Below, piece by piece: positions 17,416 through 24,701 of a DNA stretch of 54,462 nucleotides. The translations under genes and the position numbers were made by a program. The stretch's first letter is position 1. Every line of letters begins with the position of its first letter. Origin of the DNA: Scatosoma sp045542595 (GTDB lineage Bacteria; Bacillota; Clostridia; Christensenellales; Borkfalkiaceae); contig JAZQLI010000039.1 in NCBI GenBank assembly GCA_045542595.1, forward strand, positions 1 through 54,462, given 5' to 3'. Under the pieces are notes generated by a model, which was given only the letters and a program-made list of their open reading frames with translations, had not been told where the DNA came from and ran no database searches.

Positions 17416-17670
17416 TTATTGTCGTTTGTTGTTTTCTTTTAGCATCCTACCACAATTCGGGCAAAAATTCGGGGCATACCGTCCTACTAAATGAGACGGT
17501 TGTCTCGTCTTTTTATCCTCAAATAGTATTTCGGTCGGTTGTCCTCCGCCACTACGAAAATAAATCGCATAATCGTCTTCCGTAATACCAAGTGGGAAAT
17601 AATGCAAATCATTCTTACCTTTCAACGCAGGATCAACCGTTGCGTTAAAACATATTCTACAAAAACTCAT
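17416..17670 (-). CDS. Small zinc-ribbon protein
   Basis: An 84-residue protein with two cysteine pairs, CRIC near residues 4-7 and CPNCGRML near 72-79, likely binding one zinc. The rest (PTEILFEDKKTRQPSHLVGRY) is not recognised. It is the last gene of the long PcfJ/DnaN operon, 7 nt after the preceding gene. Confidence 0.7.
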   Translation of the reverse strand: MSFCRICFNATVDPALKGKNDLHYFPLGITEDDYAIYFRSGGGQPTEILFEDKKTRQPSHLVGRYAPNFCPNCGRMLKENNKRQ

Positions 17671-17677
17671 CAGTTTA

Positions 17678-18205
17678 TTACCAATCCTCCTTTGCTTCTT
17701 TTAAAATTTGTTCTTTGATTTCCTCCAACGAATCCAAAACTTGCTTAATGGCAAGAAGAATATTATCGTCTACAAGGTTATCATAAACCATTAAGTCGAT
17801 AAAACGGATTTTCCCCGTTGCTTTGTTGGATAGATACCCATCGTACTCAATCCAGTTATTATTCATAAGCACAAGCCTTTTTTCTTCAAGCGCAAGGCGC
17901 AACTGCTTGTCTGTTTTAAGGTATGGACGCATATTATCTTCAAACGCACCGTTGTTCGATTTGTCCTTGGAATACGCAATCTCCTTACCATTTTCGTCGT
18001 ACAACACAGCAATCACGTCACCGTACGCGCAAAGTACAATTACCATTTCAGGCGAAACGACAATCGATGCTACCCTGCCACCGTACCATAAACAATCCAA
18101 CCGTTTATGGTGGAAACAATCAGGATAAAACTTGAGTTTTACCCCTATCCGTTTTGCTTTACAAAACAACTTTTGACATTTTTTACGATACTGTTTTTTC
18201 GTCAT
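17678..18205 (-). CDS. Hypothetical protein
   Basis: A 175-residue protein with a basic N-terminus (MTKKQYRKKCQKLF), a beta-rich middle (VASIVVSPEMVIVLCAYGDVI) and an acidic helical end. I recognise no domain. ATG 18205 has GGAGG 9 nt upstream within the 3' end of the preceding gene, giving a 23-nt overlap; the open frame extends to 18247 but without a better start. Confidence 0.7.
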   Translation of the reverse strand: MTKKQYRKKCQKLFCKAKRIGVKLKFYPDCFHHKRLDCLWYGGRVASIVVSPEMVIVLCAYGDVIAVLYDENGKEIAYSKDKSNNGAFEDNMRPYLKTDKQLRLALEEKRLVLMNNNWIEYDGYLSNKATGKIRFIDLMVYDNLVDDNILLAIKQVLDSLEEIKEQILKEAKEDW

Positions 18206-18428
18206 CGTTTTCGCCCTCCGCCTTAAAGCGTTGTAATTTTTCCGCATAGCGATAATCTTCTGGATTACTTACGGTTATATCTCGCCCTACAAAATCCATA
18301 CTATCAAGTTCCACCGTTCCTGTATTGCAAAGTTCTTCCGCTGTTTCGATTGCAGTTTCTTCGTCAGGAGCTTCTATGATAATAGTCCTCTCTAACTTTT
18401 CCGTTATTGTTACGTAAATTTCTTTCAT
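18183..18428 (-). CDS. DpnD/PcfM-like small protein
   Basis: An 81-residue protein, MKEIYVTITEKLERTIIIE then EETAIETAEELCNTG, ending with an acidic and basic tail. The beta strand, EA-rich helix and the position beside PcfJ/PcfK match DpnD/PcfM-like proteins of conjugative elements. No biochemical role is established for that family. Confidence 0.65.
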   Translation of the reverse strand: MKEIYVTITEKLERTIIIEAPDEETAIETAEELCNTGTVELDSMDFVGRDITVSNPEDYRYAEKLQRFKAEGENDDEKTVS

Positions 18429-18454
18429 TTTTTGATTTCTCCTTCATTTAATTT

Positions 18455-18486
18455 GCAAGGGAATAGATAAACTTCTATCCCCTTGC
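18455..18486. other. Strong hairpin without U-tract after pcfJ-like gene
   Basis: A thirteen-base-pair stem (one G-U on the minus strand, GCAAGGGGATAGA / TCTATTCCCTTGC) begins 11 nt after the PcfJ stop. It is not followed by a T-run, and the next ribosome site lies just downstream. Confidence 0.6.
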
Positions 18487-18497
18487 CGTTGATTTTT

Positions 18498-19892
18498 TTA
18501 CGCAGCTTCCGCCACTTTTTGCATTTTTTGAATAATTGCTTTGGCTCTTGGTTGCCATACGTTTTCCACGAATTGCATAACGTCTTCGTTTGGCGTCGTA
18601 TCCCCTTTCCCATAGCATTGTACCACTTGATTTTTTTGAAGCGAATATTCTATCGTTACAAACGGAACATCTGGCGCACTTGCTTTACGAATAAAGCAAA
18701 CTAACGAACGACCTTCAATGATTCGCTGGTCGTAATCCATTCGTCCTACGCAATGATGCAAATACTCCCCTTCTTTTACAAGCTCCTTTTTACTGCTTGC
18801 AAGTAAGATATGGAAATTTTCGTTCTGCATTAAAAGCGCCGCGTATTCTTTCGCTTTTGCTTTTATACGTCTTGTAATCGCCGCTTTTTTCGCTCTATTT
18901 ATCTTCGCTTTTGACGTTGCATACTGATGCATACGCATATCGTGCCAATACTGCCAATCCAACGGATACAGATTTTTTGTATCGCTCATATCAAGTCCCA
19001 ATTCTCTTAAAGCAATTAAATAATCTTTATAAGTTTCTGGATTAATCTTATTGCGAATTAAATACCGTATCATCTTCGTCCTACCATCTCTATCTAAATT
19101 TTGATATTGAATGTAAGCAAGGTCGTCATCTCGCAAATAATGTCGCCTCCAAAACGTCGTATAAAAATTTCTACGCATAGTGCTTTCCTCGCTTTGCGTT
19201 TCTATACTGACTTTTTTGTTATAGGCTGCACATATATCGTTTGATGTAGGTCTTTTCGCCTTTATATAACTCGCATTATCACGCAAAAACAAAAGAAAGT
19301 TTTTATCTCTCTCCGCCTTTTTGTTTATACAAGGCGCTTTGGCGTATTGACAATTCAATAACTTTGCTAAAAGCTCTATTTTAGGATTTTTTCGATACGC
19401 AGTTAAATAATCGAAAGCGTCCGTCGTTTCATCATAGGCGCAATACTTATACTCAGGCCATTTTTGCAAATATTCAGGGTTAATAAAACGTGTTTTATTA
19501 TACAGCCGAAAATATTCAATATCTCCCTCTTGCCATTCAGGGTCGCTATAATGGTTTTTGATAACGAACCGATTGCTTTTAGGCATATCCGAACGATAAA
19601 AATAATATTTGTATCTATAATAAGCATAATAATATTCCATTAGCCGAATATCCCGAAAATAACACTTGTCTTTCCCGATAATAAATACCGCTACTTTTTT
19701 CATCCATAAATGCGGTTTATCCTTTTTTCGTTTTGGCATTATAGTTTTCACCATTACCACTTCAAGAGACAAGCTCTTTCCTTGCTTCGAAAAGAACGGA
19801 TATACTCGATGTATATAATACCAACGATTATATTTATCCCGTTCCATAATTTTTTTGTACACGTCTCTTGGAATTCTTTCATCAATCTTCAT
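18498..19892 (-). CDS. pcfJ: PcfJ-like protein
   Basis: A 464-residue basic protein. The diagnostic C-terminal block reads EGEYLHHCVGRMDYDQRI, then SLVCFIRKASAPDVPFVTIEY and QVVQCYGKGD, as in PcfJ of Enterococcus conjugative plasmids and many clostridial elements. A long Tyr/Lys/Arg-rich N-terminal region precedes it. PcfJ is commonly found in conjugation and element-maintenance operons, but its molecular role is not settled. It lies directly after the PcfK-like gene, AGGGAGG before ATG 19892. Confidence 0.85.
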   Translation of the reverse strand: MKIDERIPRDVYKKIMERDKYNRWYYIHRVYPFFSKQGKSLSLEVVMVKTIMPKRKKDKPHLWMKKVAVFIIGKDKCYFRDIRLMEYYYAYYRYKYYFYRSDMPKSNRFVIKNHYSDPEWQEGDIEYFRLYNKTRFINPEYLQKWPEYKYCAYDETTDAFDYLTAYRKNPKIELLAKLLNCQYAKAPCINKKAERDKNFLLFLRDNASYIKAKRPTSNDICAAYNKKVSIETQSEESTMRRNFYTTFWRRHYLRDDDLAYIQYQNLDRDGRTKMIRYLIRNKINPETYKDYLIALRELGLDMSDTKNLYPLDWQYWHDMRMHQYATSKAKINRAKKAAITRRIKAKAKEYAALLMQNENFHILLASSKKELVKEGEYLHHCVGRMDYDQRIIEGRSLVCFIRKASAPDVPFVTIEYSLQKNQVVQCYGKGDTTPNEDVMQFVENVWQPRAKAIIQKMQKVAEAA

Positions 19893-19912
19893 CTTTCGCT
19901 TACCTCCCTATC

Positions 19913-20476
19913 TTAAAAATCAAAGAGGCTCATTTGGTCTTCCGAAACTCCTTTCGGCAATTTCTTTTTACCCGATGAAGGAAGGGGTACAGACGTTTCC
20001 GCCTGCACCCCTTGATTTTTGTTTTCCAACGATTCGCAAATTTCCGATACGCCTTTTTCTGCCATGCTAAACAAATCCATTGTCGGCTCTATCGTGGTAG
20101 GACTCGTCTTTACCGTCGATTTCGTCGTTTTCGGTTTCACCGTTACCGGCTTTTTCGGTTCTTTGTATTCCGTTCCGTCCTCGTTATAAAGAACACCCGT
20201 AATACTCTCTTCCTCAAAATAGTGAATAGCCCAACCAAATACAACTTCATCATCGATACATATACCACATGCGTCCTTAGCCGCTTGTTTACGAGCTTCA
20301 TTGCACGCAAACTTCATAAAACCGTCCAAAGTCTTTTTGTTTATAAGTTTCTTACCGTCTTTTTCTATAACCACACCGTTATTGATTTTTTCGGCAAGGA
20401 CTTCACTTGCATTCTCTTCAAGATACCTTTTTACCTTTTCCTGCTTACCGTCTTTTGCTTTTATTGCCAATTCCAT
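19913..20476 (-). CDS. pcfK: PcfK-like protein
   Basis: A 187-residue protein. KKTLDGFMKFACNEARKQA and VFGWAIHYFEEESITGVLYNEDG fit the PcfK-like family. The rest is a low-complexity Lys/Thr/Pro linker ending DQMSLFDF, which resembles a clamp-binding peptide (Q-x-x-L/M-x-F). That is notable because the gene is 3 nt after the element's DnaN. I infer a partner of the sliding clamp in element replication; this is not demonstrated. Confidence 0.8.
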   Translation of the reverse strand: MELAIKAKDGKQEKVKRYLEENASEVLAEKINNGVVIEKDGKKLINKKTLDGFMKFACNEARKQAAKDACGICIDDEVVFGWAIHYFEEESITGVLYNEDGTEYKEPKKPVTVKPKTTKSTVKTSPTTIEPTMDLFSMAEKGVSEICESLENKNQGVQAETSVPLPSSGKKKLPKGVSEDQMSLFDF

Positions 20477-20479
20477 AGT

Positions 20480-21589
20480 TTATGCCCCCTTCTTCACGGG
20501 CATACGCACGGGAAGTATCAGATACAGCGTAGACGCTTCTTCTACAATCATTGGAGAAACCGACGTATTGAATTTCAACGTCGTCTTTTTCTCTTTCAAA
20601 CTCTTGACTGCATCAAAAACGTACTTCGTGTTAAACACGATATCCAACAACTTCCCTTTCGTATTTGTAGGGATACTTTCCGACAACTCGCCAACGCTAC
20701 TAACGGCAGAAAAGTTGATATTATCCTCTCCAACCGAAAGATTGACCGTGTTAGCGTTTTCGCTTATCAGCATTGCTCTATCCAAAACTTGAAGCACTTC
20801 TTCCCGTGTCGCTTGAGTTTCCGTTTCAAAGCTAGTCGGGATTAAATTCTGGTAGTTGATATACGTCCCCGTATAAAGTCGCGTCGTAATTTTCATACCT
20901 CCTTGCTCTACGCAAAGAAGCTCAGGCGATTTGGAGTATTGAATACAAATCCCTTCTTCCTTATCGTCTACCAACGACGAAATGACCTGCATTGCGTAAA
21001 TCGGCACGATAATATCAATATTATCTGCGCCTGTTTTATCAATGCTTACAACCGTTTTTGCAAGTCTGTACCCATCACACGCTACCGCCGTCAATTGATT
21101 GTCCTGCGAACGCAAACAAATCCCTTTCATTACAGGTCGGCTATCGTCTTTTGCAACGTAGCTTTGCAAATTCGCCGTCAATCGCTTAAAGTCATCAATT
21201 TTCATATTGAACGCATAGCTATCCTGCAATTTTGCAAAAGATTTCACTCCTTCGCCAACAACTACGGGAATTTTCATTGAACCGCCGTCGTAAATAACGG
21301 TGCATTGTGCGTCGCCTCCCGACAACGTAATTTCATCGCATGTCGTTTTTTGAATAGCCGCTACGAACAATTTACCTTGAACAACGTTTCTGCCTTGTTG
21401 CGTTACTTCCGCCTCGATTTTACACTCAACGATTATTTCTCCGTTCCCTGCAATCAGCGTTAAGCTGTCGTCTTCTGCTATCAACGAAACCGTTTGATAC
21501 GCATTTTCCGTCGTCGATCTCGTAATAAGCGCTTTGCTTACGGCGTTTACTGCGTAAGCGAGTTTAATTCTGTTTACTGTTACTTTCAT
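20480..21589 (-). CDS. dnaN: DNA polymerase III beta sliding clamp
   Basis: A 369-residue clamp starting MKVTVNRIKLAYAVNAVSKA. Typical clamp segments include RPVMKGICLRSQDNQLTAVACDGYRLAKT in domain II and a C-terminal LILPVRM. ATG 21589 with AAGGAG is preferred over the open-frame start at 21646. A second DnaN on a mobile element implies that it recruits or diverts replication factors independently of the host clamp. Neighbouring PcfK ends in a clamp-peptide-like tail. Confidence 0.9.
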   Translation of the reverse strand: MKVTVNRIKLAYAVNAVSKALITRSTTENAYQTVSLIAEDDSLTLIAGNGEIIVECKIEAEVTQQGRNVVQGKLFVAAIQKTTCDEITLSGGDAQCTVIYDGGSMKIPVVVGEGVKSFAKLQDSYAFNMKIDDFKRLTANLQSYVAKDDSRPVMKGICLRSQDNQLTAVACDGYRLAKTVVSIDKTGADNIDIIVPIYAMQVISSLVDDKEEGICIQYSKSPELLCVEQGGMKITTRLYTGTYINYQNLIPTSFETETQATREEVLQVLDRAMLISENANTVNLSVGEDNINFSAVSSVGELSESIPTNTKGKLLDIVFNTKYVFDAVKSLKEKKTTLKFNTSVSPMIVEEASTLYLILPVRMPVKKGA

Positions 21590-21633
21590 AATACAATTTT
21601 TCTCCTTCGTTTTATTTTGATTTTTTGTTTTTG

Positions 21634-22050
21634 CTATGCACAACACTCTTTAACGTACTTATCGAACGAATCCGAATAAGCACGATACTTTTCGCCACCA
21701 ATTTCCTTTAAGAAATCTTCGTCGAATAACCACAACGGGTATGTACAATACCCGTTCTTTTTGCTCAACAGCGTTTCTTGCGCTACTTGCATATCTAACA
21801 ATTTCTTTGCAAACGGACAATTATTTAAATCAACGTACGCCGCGTTTTTGATACCGATAAATTCTTCAAAAGACTTGGTTATCGTTGCATACGGTACTTG
21901 CAGTTCATTGCCGTCTACCTGAGAAATCTCAACAAGTTTGACGCACAAGCCTCGTCGGTTTTTTCGTGATAAATCTCGCACCTTATAAGACTCCACTGTT
22001 GCTTCCACCAATACTTTTTTACCTAAATATTCAATTTCAAAGCGTTTCAT
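21634..22050 (-). CDS. DUF4313-like protein
   Basis: A 138-residue protein. YVDLNNCPFAKKLLD, then NGYCTYPLWLFDEDFL, matches the DUF4313 pattern found in conjugative elements of Bacteroidota and Clostridia. Function unknown. It overlaps the stop of the upstream gene by one base and ends CCA-stop. Confidence 0.75.
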   Translation of the reverse strand: MKRFEIEYLGKKVLVEATVESYKVRDLSRKNRRGLCVKLVEISQVDGNELQVPYATITKSFEEFIGIKNAAYVDLNNCPFAKKLLDMQVAQETLLSKKNGYCTYPLWLFDEDFLKEIGGEKYRAYSDSFDKYVKECCA

Positions 22051-22949
22051 TATTTTTTCACCTCCTTTGGGCTAACCCCTTGTTTTCTGGCAAGATATTC
22101 TCCGAGTAACTCATGTGCCACTTCCGACACCTCGTTCGTGTACGCATCGTCCTCTTCTACCTTGTATCCGCTCAATTTTTGCATTATTCGCTTAGGTATA
22201 GACGAGTCGTTGATAAACGCTTCGTACTCTCTTTGCGTCAGTTGCTTCACTTCCTCCCAAGACTCTACTTGTTTGGAAAAATCCTTATAAAAGCCACGTT
22301 CCGACAATTTTTCATTAAGTTGCACAACTGCTAAATTCGTTAACGGGACTTCGTATTCTTTAATCCATAAATTATAATGATGTTCACTGTATATATCATG
22401 GATATAAGCCGCATACTCCATCTCACTAATTTCTTCCTCAAAATCCACCTTGCCAAACCAATCTTTTACGCAACCGTTCCTTTTTTCCTCGTAGATTTTT
22501 ATACGATAGTTTTCCTTTGCTTCGTCGAAATCAAAATAAACGTACGTTTCTACACCGCCTTCACCGTCTACAACCCATTCTTCTTGCAATAAATACAACT
22601 TGATTATTTCGTGGGGATAAAAACGCTTACGCTCATTTACCAACTCCAACATTTCCGATGCCATAATGACACCCTCAAAATTGATAGTATCCAAATCAAA
22701 CGGTTCATCGTAAGTCTTGGAATACCGACGTTGAAACACGTTCAATTCTTTTTGAAAATGCGGGCGGATAAAATCGCAATAAATATCCGCACCTGGATTT
22801 TTCGTTTCTTTATCCTTGCCCGTACGAATTTCCACGATAAAGCCTATCAAACCCTCGTATACACTTTGCCAGTTTGCCTTGACAGTCGCGCCAATCTGAT
22901 ACTTTTTGCCTTCGTATTCGAAGACGTCCATTCGATTTTTATAAATCAT
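22050..22949 (-). CDS. Conserved element protein of unknown function
   Basis: A 299-residue acidic protein. Near the N-terminus, YEGLIGFIVEIRTGKDKET, NPGADIYCDFIRPHF and FEGVIMASEMLELV form a module I have seen in many hypothetical proteins of clostridial integrative elements, but cannot name. The C-terminal half is helical and charged. AAAGGAG precedes ATG 22949. Confidence 0.75.
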   Translation of the reverse strand: MIYKNRMDVFEYEGKKYQIGATVKANWQSVYEGLIGFIVEIRTGKDKETKNPGADIYCDFIRPHFQKELNVFQRRYSKTYDEPFDLDTINFEGVIMASEMLELVNERKRFYPHEIIKLYLLQEEWVVDGEGGVETYVYFDFDEAKENYRIKIYEEKRNGCVKDWFGKVDFEEEISEMEYAAYIHDIYSEHHYNLWIKEYEVPLTNLAVVQLNEKLSERGFYKDFSKQVESWEEVKQLTQREYEAFINDSSIPKRIMQKLSGYKVEEDDAYTNEVSEVAHELLGEYLARKQGVSPKEVKK

Positions 22950-22970
22950 TTTTTTCGCTCCTTTATTATT

Positions 22971-23246
22971 TTATATCTCACCTAAGCTTTGCCTTGAAAA
23001 TCTAGGCAAAAACAGGTTGTCAAACGTACCCGTTTCTTTATGAAAATGCTGCGGCATATACACGAAATCGTGCATAAAATCGAAATCCGACCCCTCTAAC
23101 ATTCTTTCTAAAGAAAGGTCGTAATGCTTTGTAGCAAGTTCCATAAAAGCAACCGCTACTTCACGGTCCATTTTTAGAACATTTAACGCTTTTGCTCTAT
23201 CTACTATGTTTTCAATAAGTTCCCTGTCTGTTTTAATTTTGTCCAT
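22971..23246 (-). CDS. Small conserved element protein (possibly DUF6874-like)
   Basis: A 91-residue protein from ATG 23246 (AAAGGAG, 8-nt spacing); the open frame extends further upstream into the preceding gene. AVAFMELATKHYDLSLERML, DFDFMHDFVYMPQHF and TGTFDNLFLPRFS resemble a small family I remember as DUF6874. No function is known. Confidence 0.65.
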   Translation of the reverse strand: MDKIKTDRELIENIVDRAKALNVLKMDREVAVAFMELATKHYDLSLERMLEGSDFDFMHDFVYMPQHFHKETGTFDNLFLPRFSRQSLGEI

Positions 23247-23268
23247 TGCTTTTTTCTCCTTTATTTTA

Positions 23269-23628
23269 TTAGTGGAAACTTTCTCGATTAAATGTAGCGT
23301 TTGTAAACCCACGATTGTTGGCTACCGACGCTGCTATGCGAAACTTTAGAAACCAGTCTATTTTATCAATTTCTTTACGTTCACTTTCCTTGGCAAGCAT
23401 ATAGCTGTAAAATCGGTCTTGACAAGTTTGAACCCAAATCGTATTTGGACGTTCAAAATATTTCTCATACGCCTTAATCTCAAACAATACCTTAACCAAG
23501 GTCTCGTAACGCTGTGAGTGCTTTTCACCCTTTTTATTTAATCGTTTCATCTCTTTTAAGACTTTTTTCTTTACTTTTGCACAAGAGATTTTTTGCAAGC
23601 TATTTCTTTGCTCGTTAAAAACTTTCAT
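23269..23628 (-). CDS. Hypothetical basic protein
   Basis: A 119-residue, strongly basic helical protein (MKVFNEQRNSLQKISCAKVK then a Lys-rich stretch). ATG 23628 has GGAGAT upstream. No domain is recognised. It is part of the long minus-strand operon. Confidence 0.65.
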   Translation of the reverse strand: MKVFNEQRNSLQKISCAKVKKKVLKEMKRLNKKGEKHSQRYETLVKVLFEIKAYEKYFERPNTIWVQTCQDRFYSYMLAKESERKEIDKIDWFLKFRIAASVANNRGFTNATFNRESFH

Positions 23629-23632
23629 ATAC

Positions 23633-23866
23633 CTATCTCCTTTTTCTTGTTCGTTCGTATATTGCATTTGCTAATCTACACTCATCGCAATCATACTCAC
23701 CAGAATAAAAACAACAACCGTCATATCCTTCACACGGTATAGAATATTCCTTTTTGGTTATTTTTAACTTTTTTGCTTTTGCCAATAGCGTTGCTACAGT
23801 ATTCACAAAATCATATCGAGTTCTCAGTTGTTTTGAAGTGTAACGTTTCTTTTTTAATTTTTCCAT
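23633..23866 (-). CDS. Small cysteine-rich protein
   Basis: A 77-residue protein from ATG 23866 (GGAGAAGG upstream); the longer open frame is rejected because it covers two other genes. The basic N-terminus is followed by CEGYDGCCFYSGEYDCDECRLANAIY; the C-x6-CC...C-x2-C pattern suggests zinc or cluster binding. Unknown role. Confidence 0.6.
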   Translation of the reverse strand: MEKLKKKRYTSKQLRTRYDFVNTVATLLAKAKKLKITKKEYSIPCEGYDGCCFYSGEYDCDECRLANAIYERTRKRR

Positions 23867-23877
23867 AGGACCTTCTC

Positions 23878-24084
23878 CTACTCCAATAGTTTTATTATCG
23901 GAAAAAATCCTAATAAGCCTAAAAAGAACCAAGCCGATTCGTGTGGAATAAAGATGTCGTCCGACGTAAATATCACGCCAAACTTTTGATAACACAATAT
24001 TCGTTGCATTATACTTGCATAAAGCACGCACCCCACAGAGACTGCTACCAATATAATCAAGAGAATATTTTTCACGTTTTTCAT
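23878..24084 (-). CDS. Small two-helix membrane protein
   Basis: A 68-residue protein from ATG 24084 with AGGAGG upstream. Two membrane helices are visible: ILLIILVAVSVGCVLYASIM and AWFFLGLLGFFPIIKLL. No family is recognised. It overlaps the previous gene's stop by 4 nt. Confidence 0.65.
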   Translation of the reverse strand: MKNVKNILLIILVAVSVGCVLYASIMQRILCYQKFGVIFTSDDIFIPHESAWFFLGLLGFFPIIKLLE

Positions 24085-24629
24085 TTCGTTTCCTCCTGAT
24101 AATGAGTTGTACAATCTCTCTCCTGCATTTCGCAATCCAAAAACTCGCGAATACAAACGGGATCACCTTCGTTGTGAGAAGAAAACCAGTCCTGTAAATA
24201 TGCAAAATACGCTTGCACATCTTTTTCATCGAACTCATCAAAGTGCGCCATCCAGCTTTGTTGGTATAATTGCTTATCTAAATTACCGTCCCGAGTTTCT
24301 GCATAATTAGCGTCGTCGTTTAAATCGTCTTGCCAATCTTCGATAAGCGCGTCGATTCTTTTTATCGGTAAAATACGGAATAATTTTTCGCCGTATTTTT
24401 CGTCTTTTTGCATCAACGTGCATAATACGTCTTCTCTCAAAGATTCCTTTCTTTCTTCGTCGGAAACAACGTCTTTTACGCTTTCAATTAAGCCGATTAA
24501 ATCCGCTATATATTCGTCTTGCGTCTCGTCCATCAAACCACAAGTCAACTCGTGATTTTCTACGAACTCTCGTACCTTTTCCCATAGTGTATTACCACTA
24601 TACTTTTTCCAAAATTTATAATTTCTCAT
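24081..24629 (-). CDS. Hypothetical acidic protein
   Basis: A 182-residue acidic protein (MRNYKFWKKYSGNTLWEKV start, AGGAG upstream) with repeated Asp/Glu-rich helices and three Cys spread across it. No domain is recognised. It starts a segment after the strong hairpin at 24657-24694. Confidence 0.65.
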   Translation of the reverse strand: MRNYKFWKKYSGNTLWEKVREFVENHELTCGLMDETQDEYIADLIGLIESVKDVVSDEERKESLREDVLCTLMQKDEKYGEKLFRILPIKRIDALIEDWQDDLNDDANYAETRDGNLDKQLYQQSWMAHFDEFDEKDVQAYFAYLQDWFSSHNEGDPVCIREFLDCEMQERDCTTHYQEETK

Positions 24630-24656
24630 TTGAATTCTCCTGTTATTTTTTATATA

Positions 24657-24694
24657 AAAGGATAGGCAAACTTGTACTTGTCTGCCTATCCTTT
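24657..24694 (-). terminator. Strong hairpin after the vWA gene
   Basis: AAAGGATAGGCA / TGCCTATCCTTT, a 12-bp perfect stem with a 14-nt loop 7 nt after the stop. The trailing tract is short (TTTTATATAA), so termination may be partial. Confidence 0.65.
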
Positions 24695-24701
24695 CTTTAT
24701 A

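Noticed and set aside
23633..24241. 202-residue frame
   Set aside because: Only its last 77 codons have a ribosome site; the upstream part overlaps two better-supported genes.
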